Notes: a model not told the origin generated them from the sequence alone. Positions 18,355 through 28,941 are shown, numbered from the stretch's first letter. The stretch is 64,000 nt of DNA from Yersinia nurmii (GCF_001112925.1 NZ_CPYD01000003.1:248001-312000), one strand, 5' to 3'. Numbers and translations: made by a program.

Positions 18355-19389
18355 GTGAGCAGTACGAAAGGATCGCGCCCATCTGGGCGAACAACCATCA
18401 ATGATGTTGCTAAGAGTGCGAAAACTGGCAAGACTAGCGTCTCTCGCTATTTGAATGGCGAACATAACCTGCTGTCCGATCGATTAAAACTGCGTATTGA
18501 AGAAGCTATCACTAAACTGAATTATCGACCTAGTCAGGTTGCCCGCAGCCTGAAAAGGGGGCGAACCCGATTGATCGGCCTGATTTTGGCGGATATCACC
18601 AACCCTTACTCTATTGACGTTATGCGTGGTATTGAAGCCGCTTGCCGTGCTCATGGCTTTACCTTGCTGATGTGCAATACTAACAATCAGGTCGAACAAG
18701 AGCAGCATTATCTGCAACTGCTGAGCAGTTATCAGGTGGAAGGGATTGTGGTTAATGCCGTTGGGATGCGGGAAGAGGCGCTATCGATGCTGCAACAGTC
18801 GCGCCTGCCGATGGTGTTGATCGATCGGAAAATCGCCGGTTTCTCCTGCGATATGATTGGTTTGAATAATGCCGAAGCGGCAATCATGGCTACCAATCAT
18901 TTAGTCGAGCAAAACTATCAGTCTATTTTATTTCTTAGCGAGCCTTTGGGGCTGGTTAATACCCGCCGAGATCGCCTGATGGCGTTCAAAGCTGCGATGG
19001 CGGTACATCCTGAGCGTGCGGCGGAACACGCTGAAGTCACGCTGGAAGATAGCCAGCGAATCGATGACATTGTCGGTCAGTTCAACCAAAAACATGGGGA
19101 TAAACGCCGTGCCATTCTAGTGGCTAACGGCAGCCTAACCCTGCAACTGGCACGCACCTTACGCCACAAGAATATTCAGTGGGGCATCGATATTGGCCTG
19201 CTCGGTTTTGATGAGTTACCTTGGGCGGAACTGGCTGGCGTAGGGATTACCACGCTTAAACAACCTACTTATCAAATAGGTTACGCCGCGCTCGAACAGT
19301 TAGTGAAACGCATGCAGGGAAGTGATGAACCTCCGGCTGATATCATGTTTTCTGGCGAACTGGTGATACGCGGCTCGACACAGCTTTAG
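18355..19389 (+). CDS. LacI-family transcriptional regulator
   Basis: A 344-residue protein. The N-terminal helix-turn-helix is TINDVAKSAKTGKTSVSRYL (residues 14-33), with the hinge helix near RPSQVARSLKRGRTRLIG. A periplasmic-binding-like ligand domain follows. The start is GTG with AGGA eight bases upstream. It resembles repressors of sugar-acid (ketogluconate type) use, and ghrB, a ketogluconate/glyoxylate reductase gene, lies 2.4 kb downstream. The effector and operators are not shown by the sequence. Confidence 0.88.
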   Translation: MSSTKGSRPSGRTTINDVAKSAKTGKTSVSRYLNGEHNLLSDRLKLRIEEAITKLNYRPSQVARSLKRGRTRLIGLILADITNPYSIDVMRGIEAACRAHGFTLLMCNTNNQVEQEQHYLQLLSSYQVEGIVVNAVGMREEALSMLQQSRLPMVLIDRKIAGFSCDMIGLNNAEAAIMATNHLVEQNYQSILFLSEPLGLVNTRRDRLMAFKAAMAVHPERAAEHAEVTLEDSQRIDDIVGQFNQKHGDKRRAILVANGSLTLQLARTLRHKNIQWGIDIGLLGFDELPWAELAGVGITTLKQPTYQIGYAALEQLVKRMQGSDEPPADIMFSGELVIRGSTQL

Positions 19390-19393
19390 TCCA

Positions 19394-20047
19394 TCACTTT
19401 TGGCTCGTCACAATCCGATAAACACAGCGGCGGGAGCCAGATAAAATGTGCTCGGTACGCTCCACCGGTGCTTGTAAAGCCTGCCGGAAAACCTCTAACT
19501 CCGCGCGACAGAAGCCCTGACAACGGGTCGCCGCGGCGCAAATCGGGCAATGGTTTTCAATCAGTAAGATAGAACCATCTTCCTGCATTTCCCATTCGGC
19601 CATATAACCTTCGCGCGTACGAATAGCCACCAGCCGTTCCACCCGTTCACCAATATTACTGGCTCCTTTCATAGCCTGGCAATATTGATCGCGAGTTTCT
19701 TGTTCGCGGGTATCAATCAGCAAATTAAGAGCATCTTCGCCTAACTTAGTGCGAACCATACGCAGTAATTGCACGGTTAATTCGCCATGAGCATCAGGAA
19801 ATCGCGCGTGACCAGCATCGGTTAATTGCCACAGTTGAATCGGCCGTCCGACGCCTTTAGCCTGAGCGACCGCAATCACCAGACCTTCTTTAGCCAGCTT
19901 GACAAACTGCTGACGCGCCGCTTCCCCTGTGGTTCCAAGGATCTTGCCCGCATCGGTTGCCTGTAGTGGGCCGCGGGTTTTCAGCAGCATCAGCAAGCGC
20001 TCGGCGACAGATTGCGTACTTATTGCCCCATGGTCGGTGATATTCAT
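19394..20047 (-). CDS. Winged-helix regulator with a four-cysteine (SufR-like) motif
   Basis: A 217-residue protein. An N-terminal winged helix (about 12-75) is followed by a helical region and a C-terminal cluster Cys167, Cys170, Cys176, Cys180 (CPICAAATRCQGFC), of the kind that binds an Fe-S cluster or metal in the SufR group. ATG 20047 is chosen because GGGAG precedes it at good spacing; a longer in-frame start lacks this. It is transcribed away from an MFS transporter gene, with a 14-base palindrome between them, so a local redox- or metal-sensing repressor of that transporter is plausible. Confidence 0.75.
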   Translation of the reverse strand: MNITDHGAISTQSVAERLLMLLKTRGPLQATDAGKILGTTGEAARQQFVKLAKEGLVIAVAQAKGVGRPIQLWQLTDAGHARFPDAHGELTVQLLRMVRTKLGEDALNLLIDTREQETRDQYCQAMKGASNIGERVERLVAIRTREGYMAEWEMQEDGSILLIENHCPICAAATRCQGFCRAELEVFRQALQAPVERTEHILSGSRRCVYRIVTSQK

Positions 20048-20082
20048 ATAACTCCCGATATTAAAAACATATTGCCATTTAC

Positions 20083-20096
20083 CAAGCATATGCTTG
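20083..20096. promoter_or_regulatory. Palindromic operator candidate between regulator and MFS gene
   Basis: CAAGCATATGCTTG is a perfect 14-base palindrome, 36 bases upstream of the regulator start and 108 bases from the MFS start. Its position in a divergent promoter region suits an operator for the winged-helix regulator. No experimental consensus is invoked. Confidence 0.5.
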
Positions 20097-20203
20097 ACTT
20101 ATTAACCCTGCACGACCACAGTTATTCCAAGTTAACACTTGTTTAACTCAGTCTATCACCAAATCTTACTCAACAACCAGTCGTACTGGTCAGGATAACC
20201 ACT

Positions 20204-21643
20204 GTGCTAATGAATGATGCGAGCCGCTGGAGCGATTTATTCTCCGGGAAAAATGCGGTTTTTGCCTTTGCGCTGTCGGCGGGCGTCGCGTTACACGCCA
20301 TTAATATTTATATCGTAACAACCATTTTGCCGTCAGTGGTGCTGGATATTGGCGGGCTTAATCTCTACGCCTGGAATACCACGCTCTTCGTTACTACATC
20401 GATTCTTGGCTCAGCACTTTCCGCTCGCCTATTAAGTCGCTATGGTCCACGCGCGGCCTATAGCCTAGCCGCTTCGGCCTTTATGCTCGGTAGCCTGCTA
20501 TGCGCTATTGCGCCAACTATGCCTATGATGCTGGTAGGCCGTGCAGTTCAAGGACTGGGCGGGGGTTTTCTGTTCGCACTCTCCTACGCCATGATCAATC
20601 TGGTCTTTCAGCAATCTCTATGGCCACGGGCGATGGCGCTAATTTCTGGAATGTGGGGCGTAGCTACGTTGATTGGCCCGGCAATAGGCGGCGTTTTCGC
20701 GGAAATGGGGGCGTGGCGTTTAGCGTTTTGGCTCTTGCTGCCGGCTACACTGCTGTTTGCAATATTCACCTGGCGAATTCTACCGGTGGGAACAAAACGT
20801 ACCAAACCGTCCTCATCCCTACCGATAATCCAGCTGATACTGTTGACGACGATTGTACTAACCGTTTCAGCCAGCAGCATTGCCACTGATTTGCGCTATA
20901 GCGCCATAGGCATTACCGTCGCCACCCTACTGCTCACTTTAATGATCCGCATCGAGCGCCGTTCCGCCATTCGTTTATTACCGCAGGGCGCACTGCGTCT
21001 GGGCTCGCCGTTGGCAGCTTTGTACATCACCATGTCGTTACTGGCGCTTGGTATAACCAGTGATATTTTTGTGCCCTACTTTTTGCAGACTCTTCACGGC
21101 CAATCCCCGCTGGTTTCCGGCTATCTTGCCGCCACGATGGCCGCAGGCTGGACGGTTGCGGAAGTGCTGAGCTCCGGCTGGAAGAAAAACGGGATTCGCT
21201 TAGCCATTATTAGCGGGCCAATTATCGTTTTGCTGGGGTTGACCGCCTTGGCGATTTTGCTCCCACAAAAATCTATCGGCGACTGGCTAACCCTCGCACC
21301 TATCGCTCTCGCTCTGACGCTGGTCGGTTTTGGCACCGGCTTTGGCTGGCCGCATCTGCTTACGCGGATTCTACAGGTCGCCGCGGATGAAGATAAAGAC
21401 ATAGCCGGCGCCTCCATCACTACGGTGCAAATGTTTGCTACCGCTCTGGGCGCCGCACTGGCAGGTTTGGTGGCTAATATTTCTGGTTTAAACGATCCCG
21501 GTGGCGTTGCCGGTGCAGCCAGTACCGCACATTGGCTATTCGCTCTATTTGCCATCGCGCCGCTGCTGGCAATTTTTACCGCAATCCGCTGTGCGGCCAT
21601 TCGTCAACCGATCGCAACTCTTACCACATCCGAACTGCACTAA
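20204..21643 (+). CDS. MFS transporter, probable drug/efflux type
   Basis: A 479-residue membrane protein with about 14 hydrophobic segments, consistent with the DHA2-type major facilitator class. The block GRAVQGLGGGFLFALSYAMI fits motif C-like regions of drug:proton antiporters. The start is GTG 20204 with AGGA eight bases upstream; ATG 20210 is the alternative. It is divergent from the cysteine-motif regulator. The substrate cannot be read from sequence. Confidence 0.85.
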   Translation: MLMNDASRWSDLFSGKNAVFAFALSAGVALHAINIYIVTTILPSVVLDIGGLNLYAWNTTLFVTTSILGSALSARLLSRYGPRAAYSLAASAFMLGSLLCAIAPTMPMMLVGRAVQGLGGGFLFALSYAMINLVFQQSLWPRAMALISGMWGVATLIGPAIGGVFAEMGAWRLAFWLLLPATLLFAIFTWRILPVGTKRTKPSSSLPIIQLILLTTIVLTVSASSIATDLRYSAIGITVATLLLTLMIRIERRSAIRLLPQGALRLGSPLAALYITMSLLALGITSDIFVPYFLQTLHGQSPLVSGYLAATMAAGWTVAEVLSSGWKKNGIRLAIISGPIIVLLGLTALAILLPQKSIGDWLTLAPIALALTLVGFGTGFGWPHLLTRILQVAADEDKDIAGASITTVQMFATALGAALAGLVANISGLNDPGGVAGAASTAHWLFALFAIAPLLAIFTAIRCAAIRQPIATLTTSELH

Positions 21644-21764
21644 CTCATAGCCCGTAGAAAGTGGTCATATCCAGGCAGCCATGACTCCTTGATCTTTAGG
21701 GGGTAATGGCTGTTATGCTGGCTGGGCTTGAAACTTACTTATTCTTAGTTAGCCGGAGTGTGTA

Positions 21765-22742
21765 ATGAAACCTTCTGTCATGTTGTATAAGCCCCTTCCT
21801 GCCGAACTGCGCCAACGTTTAGAGCAACATTTTACCCTACACTGCTTTGACGGACTGACATCGGAAAACCCGCAACCACTTCTTTCAGCATTGGCAAACG
21901 CCGAAGGCATCATTGGCTCTGGTGGCAAAATAGATCAGGATTTTCTTGATAAAGCCCCACGCCTACGCGCCGCCTCCACGATTTCTGTTGGCTATGATAA
22001 TTTCGACGTCGAGGTACTTAATCAGCGGGGCATCGTCTTGATGCACACTCCAACCGTGCTAACCGAAACCGTTGCCGATACCATGATGGCACTGGTTCTG
22101 GCTACCGCTCGACGGGTAGTGGACGTTGCTGAACGGGTTAAAGCCGGCGAATGGCAGGATAATATTGATTCCAGCTGGTTTGGCGTCGATGTACACCATA
22201 AAACCCTAGGTATCTTAGGCATGGGTCGTATTGGTCTGGCAGTTGCCCAGCGCGCGCATTTCGGTTTTAGTATGCCAGTGCTCTATACCAGCCGTCGGCC
22301 CCATGCAGAAGCCGAGTCACGCTTTAACGCCCGTCATTGCGATCTGGATACTTTACTCGCTGAATCAGATTTCTTGTGCATCACCCTGCCGTTAACAGAA
22401 CAGACTTTCCATATGATTGGGTCGGAACAATTGGCAAAAATGAAGTCCAGCGCCATTCTGATTAACGCGGGGCGCGGCCCGGTAGTCGATGAACAAGCAC
22501 TGATAGACGCACTGCAAAACGGTACTATTCACGCCGCAGGGCTGGACGTTTTTGAGCAAGAACCGCTGCCACAAAACTCGCCACTGCTGAAGCTAAATAA
22601 CGTTGTTGCCCTGCCGCATATTGGCTCCGCTACTCACGAAACTCGCTACGCTATGGCCGCCTGCGCCGTAGATAACTTGATTGCCGCGTTAACCGGCACG
22701 GTGACTGAAAACTGCGTTAACCCGCAGGTTATTGAAAAATAA
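21765..22742 (+). CDS. ghrB: Glyoxylate/hydroxypyruvate (2-ketogluconate) reductase
   Basis: A 325-residue D-2-hydroxyacid dehydrogenase. The NAD(P) motif [17 protein letters not shown] and the signature blocks [18 protein letters not shown] and [12 protein letters not shown] are clear, with catalytic Arg, Glu and His at their usual places. It reduces glyoxylate, hydroxypyruvate and 2-ketogluconate with NADPH. The length and neighbourhood match E. coli ghrB (formerly yiaE or tkrA). Confidence 0.95.
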   Translation: MKPSVMLYKPLPAELRQRLEQHFTLHCFDGLTSENPQPLLSALANAEGIIGSGGKIDQDFLDKAPRLRAASTISVGYDNFDVEVLNQRGIVLMHTPTVLTETVADTMMALVLATARRVVDVAERVKAGEWQDNIDSSWFGVDVHHKTLGILGMGRIGLAVAQRAHFGFSMPVLYTSRRPHAEAESRFNARHCDLDTLLAESDFLCITLPLTEQTFHMIGSEQLAKMKSSAILINAGRGPVVDEQALIDALQNGTIHAAGLDVFEQEPLPQNSPLLKLNNVVALPHIGSATHETRYAMAACAVDNLIAALTGTVTENCVNPQVIEK

Positions 22743-22843
22743 CCAAGAGAGATAGCCGCGCCCCCAATACGTTAATAAGCCGAACGGGCCTATAACTGCT
22801 TATAGGTCAGTCGGTTAGTTTGGCGACTGATGATAAATCCCCC

Positions 22844-22889
22844 GCTCATCCAGCCTTCTCCTCCCTGAAAAAACAATATGAGGATGAGG
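22844..22889 (+). promoter_or_regulatory. MalT-type boxes upstream of malS
   Basis: Two matches to the MalT box core GGA(T/G)GA: GAGGATGAGG at 22880-22889 (one mismatch to GGGGATGAGG) and CTGGATGAGC on the opposite strand at 22844-22853. malS is a MalT-regulated gene in E. coli, so these fit control by maltotriose-bound MalT. Confidence 0.55.
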
Positions 22890-22961
22890 CTATTTTTCCA
22901 CCGGCTGACACACTTAACTCGCCTCAAACCCTACAAAATCAAACGATCAGGAAGGCGCGTC

Positions 22962-25028
22962 ATGAAACGTCTCACATTACCCTTATTGTTAGTATTTTCT
23001 CCCGCAGCCCTAGCCACTTGGTCGTTACAAGGCTTCCCTGCATTTTCCGAGCAAAGCAGCGGTATTTTCAGCAGCTCGGCCACGCTAACTAAAGGCCAAT
23101 ATCCGCTTAAATTTTATCAGGATAAGCAATGCTGGCAGCCAACTAACACCGTCAAACTCAACCAAACCTTTTCTCTACAGGCTTGTGATAATCAGCCTGA
23201 AATCATGTGGCGACTGTTTCGAGATGGCCAGTATCTGGCGCGCATAGATACCCGCAGCGGTACACCAACACTGACGCTGAGCTTAAAACAGCCCGCTGTT
23301 GATGAATCCCAAGCCGTTACCCATATTTGCCAGCGCTGGAACGGTCAGCCGGTAACCGTAGACGTCAGCCAGACCTTTGCCGAAGGGGAAAAACTGCGTG
23401 ATTTCTATTCGGGCCAAACCGTTATCGTCACAGACGGCAAAATCGCACTGCAACCGGCAGAGCAAAGCGGCGGCCTGTTGTTGCTAGAACTCGCACAAAC
23501 TCAAGGCCCTGCACCATTTAGCTGGCAAAACGCCACGGTTTACTTTGCGTTGACCGATCGTTTCAACAACGGCAATCCTGCCAATGATCATAGTTATGGC
23601 CGTAAAAACGATGGCCAGCAGGAGATCGGTACTTTCCACGGCGGCGATTTGGCCGGATTAACTCAAAAGTTGGACTATTTACAACAACTTGGCGTAAACG
23701 CGCTGTGGATTAGCTCACCGCTGGAGCAAATTCACGGCTGGGTTGGCGGCGGCACCAAAGGAGATTTCCCGCACTACGCCTACCACGGCTATTACGCGCT
23801 GGATTGGACCCGACTCGACGCCAATATGGGTGATGAACAGGATTTACGCCAATTGGTCGATCAAGCTCATCAGCGCGGCATCCGCATAATATTTGATGTA
23901 GTGATGAATCATGTGGGTTACGCCACTCTGGCAGATATGCAGAGCGGCCAATTTGGCTCATTGTATTTATCCGCAGAACAGGCGGAGAAAACGCTGGGCA
24001 AGCGCTGGACCGACTGGAAGCCAGGCAGCGGTCAAAACTGGCATAGTTTCAACGACTTTATTAATTTCAGTGATAAATCCAGTTGGGATAACTGGTGGGG
24101 TAAAAACTGGGTTCGCACCGATATTGGTGATTATGATTCTCCCGGTTTTACCGATCTGACAATGTCACTGGCTTTCCTCCCGGACATCAAAACTGAATCC
24201 ACGCAGCCCAGCGGTTTGCCGTTGTTTTATCGCCATAAATCCGATACTTCAGCCAGAGAAATCCCCGCAGCTACGCCTCGAGATTACCTTACTCATTGGC
24301 TAAGCAAATGGGTTCGAGATTATGGCATTGATGGATTCCGAGTCGACACGGCTAAACACGTAGAAAAAGCGGCTTGGCTGCAGCTTAAACAACAGGCTAC
24401 GTCAGCATTAGCAGAATGGAAAGCCGCTCATCCCGATCGGGCGCTGGATAATACTCCATTTTGGATGACCGGCGAGGCTTGGGGGCATGGCGTAATGAAA
24501 AGCGATTATTATCAGAATGGTTTTGATGCCATGATTAATTTCGATTTTCAGGATCAGGCTAAACAGGCACTGGACTGTTTCTCTGCCATTGACAGCACAT
24601 ATAGCCAAATGGCTGAAAAATTGCAGAATTTTAACGTACTGAGCTACCTTTCCTCACACGATACTCGCCTTTTCTTCCGCGACGATGCCGCTCAATCATT
24701 AGCAAAACAGCGGCGCGCCGGAGATTTGCTGCTGCTGGCTCCTGGAGCGATTCAGATCTTCTATGGTGATGAAAGTGGGAGAGAATTTGGCCCAACCGGA
24801 TCCGATCCGCTGCAAGGCACTCGCTCGGATATGAACTGGAATGAACTGAGCGGCCCGAAAGGAGCGCTGCTGGCTCACTGGCAAAAAATCAGCCAGTTCC
24901 GCGCGCGTCACCCCGCGATGGGTTCCGGGATACAGAAGTCACAGCAAACTGCTGATTATTATGCGTTTAGCCGTCAGCATTTAGACGATAAAGTCCTTAT
25001 TATCTGGAGTGGAGATAAAAAACAGTAA
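22962..25028 (+). CDS. malS: Periplasmic alpha-amylase MalS
   Basis: A 688-residue glycoside hydrolase family 13 enzyme. A signal peptide (MKRLTLPLLLVFSPAALA) is followed by an N-terminal domain and a (beta/alpha)8 barrel. Catalytic motifs: IIFDVVMNHVG, GFRVDTAKHVEK (nucleophile Asp), GEAWGHG (acid/base Glu) and LSSHDTRLF. It cuts maltodextrins in the periplasm. ATG 22962 is chosen over upstream in-frame starts because AGGAAGG precedes it and the signal peptide starts there. E. coli MalS is 676 residues. Confidence 0.95.
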   Translation: MKRLTLPLLLVFSPAALATWSLQGFPAFSEQSSGIFSSSATLTKGQYPLKFYQDKQCWQPTNTVKLNQTFSLQACDNQPEIMWRLFRDGQYLARIDTRSGTPTLTLSLKQPAVDESQAVTHICQRWNGQPVTVDVSQTFAEGEKLRDFYSGQTVIVTDGKIALQPAEQSGGLLLLELAQTQGPAPFSWQNATVYFALTDRFNNGNPANDHSYGRKNDGQQEIGTFHGGDLAGLTQKLDYLQQLGVNALWISSPLEQIHGWVGGGTKGDFPHYAYHGYYALDWTRLDANMGDEQDLRQLVDQAHQRGIRIIFDVVMNHVGYATLADMQSGQFGSLYLSAEQAEKTLGKRWTDWKPGSGQNWHSFNDFINFSDKSSWDNWWGKNWVRTDIGDYDSPGFTDLTMSLAFLPDIKTESTQPSGLPLFYRHKSDTSAREIPAATPRDYLTHWLSKWVRDYGIDGFRVDTAKHVEKAAWLQLKQQATSALAEWKAAHPDRALDNTPFWMTGEAWGHGVMKSDYYQNGFDAMINFDFQDQAKQALDCFSAIDSTYSQMAEKLQNFNVLSYLSSHDTRLFFRDDAAQSLAKQRRAGDLLLLAPGAIQIFYGDESGREFGPTGSDPLQGTRSDMNWNELSGPKGALLAHWQKISQFRARHPAMGSGIQKSQQTADYYAFSRQHLDDKVLIIWSGDKKQ

Positions 25029-25162
25029 CGCAGATTATTATCCTGATATATCGATTTTTGTTGATACATCTGCGCACAAGGCAGAATCATGGGTACGTTG
25101 CACCCGCAATTATCTGGCTGTATGGTGCTCCTTTACCTCCAGATAACAATTAGTCAGCATTT

Positions 25163-26416
25163 ATGAAGTTTTCACTTTTTGGCGATAAGTTTACCCGCTA
25201 CGCGGGCATTACACGGTTGATGGATGACCTGAATGAAGGATTACGCACACCGGGCGCTATCATGCTTGGTGGGGGCAATCCGGCTCAAATTCCTGAGATG
25301 GATGCCTACTTCCAGCAGCTATGTCAGGAGATGCTGGATAAAGGACAGCTCACAGAGGCGCTATGTAACTACGATGGCCCGCAGGGTAAGAATCTGCTGC
25401 TAAACGCGCTGGCAAAAATGCTGAGTGATGAGTTAGGTTGGCAGGTCGAACCACAGAATATTGCACTAACAAACGGCAGCCAAAGCGCGTTTTTCTACTT
25501 ATTCAATTTATTCGCTGGCCGCCACGCCGACGGATCGCTGCGTCGGGTATTATTCCCACTGGCGCCTGAATATTTAGGCTACGCCGATGCCGGTTTGGAT
25601 GAAGGGCTGTTTGTTTCGACTAAACCGAATATTGAGCTACTGCCAGAAGGCCAGTTCAAGTATCACGTCGACTTCGATCACCTGAAGATTACCGATGATA
25701 TCGGGCTGATTTGTGTCTCGCGACCGACTAACCCAACCGGAAACGTCATTACAGATGAAGAGTTAATTCGTTTGGATGCTCTGGCACAGCAGCATGATGT
25801 GCCGCTACTGATCGATAACGCCTACGGCGTGCCTTTCCCCGGTATTATTTTTAGCGGTGCAACCCCACTGTGGAACCCGAATATTATTCTGTGCATGAGC
25901 CTATCGAAGCTTGGCCTGCCGGGTTCTCGCTGTGGCATCGTTGTCGCCGATGAAAAAGTGATTTCGGCTATCACGAATATGAATGGCATTATCAGCCTGT
26001 CTCCAGGTAGCATAGGGCCAGCAATAGCGGCAGAAATGATTCAACGCGGCGATTTGTTAGACTTATCCAACAAAGTTATTCGTCCGTTCTATTCTCAACG
26101 CGTACAGCATACTCTTGAAATTATTCGGCGTTATCTTCCCGCCGAACGCTGCCTGATTCATAAGCCGGAAGGCGCGATTTTCCTATGGTTATGGTTTAAA
26201 GACCTGCCGATTACCACGGAAATACTGTATCAACGCCTGAAGAAGCGCGGCGTATTGATGGTACCCGGCCACTACTTCTTCCCCGGTTTGGAACACGATT
26301 GGCCTCATACTCATCAGTGTATGCGAATGAACTACGTGCCAGACCCAGAACAGATCGAAAAAGGTGTCGCGATTCTGGCAGAAGAAGTGGAATTGGCTTA
26401 TCAGGAAGCGCGCTAA
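25163..26416 (+). CDS. avtA: Valine--pyruvate aminotransferase
   Basis: A 417-residue fold-type I PLP aminotransferase. Seen: LTNGSQSAFFYLFNLFAG, the SRPTNPTGNV block, and the PLP lysine in MSLSKLGLPGSRCGIV. It moves amino groups between valine and pyruvate or alanine. In E. coli avtA also follows malS. The gene is monocistronic, ending at a bidirectional terminator. Confidence 0.95.
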   Translation: MKFSLFGDKFTRYAGITRLMDDLNEGLRTPGAIMLGGGNPAQIPEMDAYFQQLCQEMLDKGQLTEALCNYDGPQGKNLLLNALAKMLSDELGWQVEPQNIALTNGSQSAFFYLFNLFAGRHADGSLRRVLFPLAPEYLGYADAGLDEGLFVSTKPNIELLPEGQFKYHVDFDHLKITDDIGLICVSRPTNPTGNVITDEELIRLDALAQQHDVPLLIDNAYGVPFPGIIFSGATPLWNPNIILCMSLSKLGLPGSRCGIVVADEKVISAITNMNGIISLSPGSIGPAIAAEMIQRGDLLDLSNKVIRPFYSQRVQHTLEIIRRYLPAERCLIHKPEGAIFLWLWFKDLPITTEILYQRLKKRGVLMVPGHYFFPGLEHDWPHTHQCMRMNYVPDPEQIEKGVAILAEEVELAYQEAR

Positions 26417-26542
26417 CAACAATGACGCGCGGAGAAAAATAAGGCGATATTCGCTATCGGTATAGTGAGCAGCAATATAGTAAACACTGGCATAGCAAAA
26501 CTGCGCTATGCGGCAAAATCACCGAGCAGCTCCCTCAAACTC

Positions 26543-26569
26543 AAAAGGACAACCTCGGTTGTCCTTTTT
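26543..26569. terminator. Bidirectional terminator between avtA and yidE
   Basis: Perfect arms AAAAGGACAACC (26543-26554) and GGTTGTCCTTTT (26557-26568) with flanking A and T runs. It serves two convergent genes. Confidence 0.92.
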
Positions 26570-26591
26570 GAAATTTAGCGACCCGAGAGCG

Positions 26592-28250
26592 CTACAAAGT
26601 CCAGAACAGCACGGCCAGTATCTGCGGTGACATAATCCTTAGGAACATTGCCAGCGGATACACGGTGGCATAAGACAGCGCCGCCGCGCCACTGGTTGGG
26701 TGTAAGCCATTGGCAAAAGCCAGCGCCGGTGGATCGGTCATGGACCCCGCCAACATACCGCACAGCGTCAGATAATTCATTTTAGTGAGAATGCGCGCCA
26801 AAATCCCGACGGTTAACAGGGGAATCGCGGTAATCATCGCACCGTAGCCAATCCACGCCAGCCCATCGCCATAAACCAGCGTATTAATAAAGTCGCCGCC
26901 TGATTTCAGCCCGACCACCGACAGGAAAAGTACTATACCCAGCTCACGCAGCGCCAGATTGGCGCTGGGCGGCATAAACCAGTACAGTTTACCGATGCTG
27001 CCGATACGCCCTAAAATCAATGCGATAACCAGTGGCCCCCCTGCCAATCCCAAGCGTAAAGCCGCAGGAAAACCGGGAACAAACAGCGGTATTGACCCCA
27101 GTAATACCCCTAATCCGACGCCGATAAATACCGGCAACATTTGTACTTGTTGCAGTTTTTGTTGAGCGTTACCAATAACAGCAGCAACCGCCTCAATGGA
27201 TTCCGGTCGCCCTACCAAATTTAAAATATCACCAAATTGCAGGCTGGCATTGTTGCTGGCAACCAGCTCGATACCAGCTCGGTTTAGCCGAGTGATGGCG
27301 ACGTCGTATTTCTGTTTTAGGTTTAGATCGCGAATTTTTTTGCCTAAAACAGCCTCGTTGGTCACCACCATCCGCGCCGATTGCAGCGCGCTACCGGCGG
27401 TGGACAGCGCCACATCCACCTCTTCACCAAGCACTAAACGCACTTTTTCCAGATATTCGCGTTGTCCAACCAAATGCAGATAATCACCTAACTCGATTAT
27501 GGTAGCAGGCAGCGGCACCATCAATAAATCACCGCGTTTCAGGCGAGAGCACACCACATCATCGCTATTTAACAGCGGAATATCCTGCATAACCAAGCCA
27601 TCCAAATTAGGATTACGGACCGCGACGTTCATGGTTTGCAGCAGTTCACGGTTTTGTCCGCTCCGACTATCAAAATCTTTGGCTTCACGATCGACATTTA
27701 TCTTAAACCCTAGCCGGATCAGCCACATAACCAACAGAATCCCGCAAATACCAAAAGGATAGGCCATGGCATATCCCATTCCCATTTGCCCAACCAACTG
27801 AGGAGAAGATCCTAAATCCGTCAATACCTGCTGAGCCGCGCCCAGCGCCGGAGTGTTGGTCACTGCACCGGAAAAAATACCGAGAATGATCGGCAGTGGA
27901 ACGTTGAAAAGTTTGTGGATAACCGCCGTTACCAAGCAGCCCATCACGACCATTAATATAGCGAAAGCATTCAGCCGTAGTCCGGAAACTCGTAGGGAAG
28001 AGAAAAAACCCGGCCCGACCTGAATCCCAATGGTATAAACGAACAGAATCAGGCCAAACTCCTGAATAAAGTGAAGCATGTCACCGTTGAGACTAACCTG
28101 ATAAGTTTGGGCGAAATGACCAACAATAATTCCGCCAAATAACACACCACCAATCCCTAACCCAACGCCATATACCTTCCAATTACCGATCCATAACCCC
28201 AATACGGCGACCAGCGCCAACATACTGACGGTAAGGGCGATATCAGTCAT
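26592..28250 (-). CDS. yidE: Putative antiporter YidE (AspT/YidE/YbjL family)
   Basis: A 552-residue membrane protein made of two blocks of transmembrane segments flanking two cytoplasmic TrkA-C-like domains (about residues 190-275 and 280-360). The opening ([20 protein letters not shown]) and [18 protein letters not shown] match E. coli YidE closely, and the internal duplication ([14 protein letters not shown] near the end) is typical of the family. The substrate is not known. In E. coli yidE is also next to ibpB. Confidence 0.92.
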   Translation of the reverse strand: MTDIALTVSMLALVAVLGLWIGNWKVYGVGLGIGGVLFGGIIVGHFAQTYQVSLNGDMLHFIQEFGLILFVYTIGIQVGPGFFSSLRVSGLRLNAFAILMVVMGCLVTAVIHKLFNVPLPIILGIFSGAVTNTPALGAAQQVLTDLGSSPQLVGQMGMGYAMAYPFGICGILLVMWLIRLGFKINVDREAKDFDSRSGQNRELLQTMNVAVRNPNLDGLVMQDIPLLNSDDVVCSRLKRGDLLMVPLPATIIELGDYLHLVGQREYLEKVRLVLGEEVDVALSTAGSALQSARMVVTNEAVLGKKIRDLNLKQKYDVAITRLNRAGIELVASNNASLQFGDILNLVGRPESIEAVAAVIGNAQQKLQQVQMLPVFIGVGLGVLLGSIPLFVPGFPAALRLGLAGGPLVIALILGRIGSIGKLYWFMPPSANLALRELGIVLFLSVVGLKSGGDFINTLVYGDGLAWIGYGAMITAIPLLTVGILARILTKMNYLTLCGMLAGSMTDPPALAFANGLHPTSGAAALSYATVYPLAMFLRIMSPQILAVLFWTL

Positions 28251-28435
28251 AAATCACTTCCTTGCCTAAGTTTAAAATCCGGTCGACCGACTTCGGTCTT
28301 AAATTCTTACAATTAGTAGGGATTCTGGCAGAAGGGCAACGAGGGGACTGTGGGATGCACCACAAAATGCGCCGGATAACAGGAATGTTTCCGGCGCCAA
28401 ACGCTAGGGAGGAGGGTTATACTTTTTTATTATCT

Positions 28436-28464
28436 GCACCGGCTCCGGGAAGGGAGACCGGTGC
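28436..28464. terminator. Stem-loop downstream of ibpB
   Basis: Arms GCACCGG (28436-28442) and CCGGTGC (28458-28464), with an internal CTCC/GGAG pairing. It lies 20 bases past the ibpB stop. There is no T-run on the minus strand, so its role as terminator is uncertain. Confidence 0.35.
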
Positions 28465-28482
28465 GAGTTGGGTAACTGCAAA

Positions 28483-28941
28483 TTACTGCTGAACGGTTTC
28501 CGCGTTATCCAATGCCGGGCGACCTTCTACCGGACGACCGATAGTAATACGCTGTGGCTGGAGTGCTTCAGGAACTTGGCGCAGCAGGTCGATATGCAGC
28601 AAGCCGTTTTCAAACTGCGCATTATCAACGTTCAGGTGCTCTGCCAGAGTGAAGGTCAGATTAAACTCTTTACGAATCAGACCCTGATGCAGATATTCTA
28701 CCTGTTTCTCCACTGGTGTTGGCTTACCACGAACCGTCAGGCGAGGGCCTTCAACTTCGATCTCCAGTTCACTTTGCTTGAACCCAGCCAGCGCCAGAGA
28801 GATACGGTAGTGGTTATCATCACTTTTTTCGATGTTATATGGAGGGAACCCCTGTGCCTCGGTAGAACCCTGCATGGTGCTTGCCAATTTATCAAAACCA
28901 ATCCACTGACGAAGCAAAGGTGACAAATCATAATTACGCAT
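28483..28941 (-). CDS. ibpB: Small heat-shock chaperone IbpB
   Basis: A 152-residue alpha-crystallin-domain protein, starting [20 protein letters not shown]. The core domain is about 30-125 and includes [20 protein letters not shown]. It holds unfolded proteins for refolding by DnaK and ClpB and works with IbpA. It lies 182 bases downstream of ibpA in the same direction, as in other enterobacteria. AAGGAG precedes the start within a region that can pair with itself (see the leader). Confidence 0.96.
   Translation of the reverse strand: MRNYDLSPLLRQWIGFDKLASTMQGSTEAQGFPPYNIEKSDDNHYRISLALAGFKQSELEIEVEGPRLTVRGKPTPVEKQVEYLHQGLIRKEFNLTFTLAEHLNVDNAQFENGLLHIDLLRQVPEALQPQRITIGRPVEGRPALDNAETVQQ

Noticed and set aside
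22878-22961. In-frame upstream extension of malS
   Set aside because: The extension lacks a ribosome site, contains the MalT box and would spoil the signal peptide.
28262-28492. 76-codon plus-strand frame between yidE and ibpB
   Set aside because: It overlaps the end of ibpB and the yidE promoter region; its composition is not protein-like and no ribosome site is seen.
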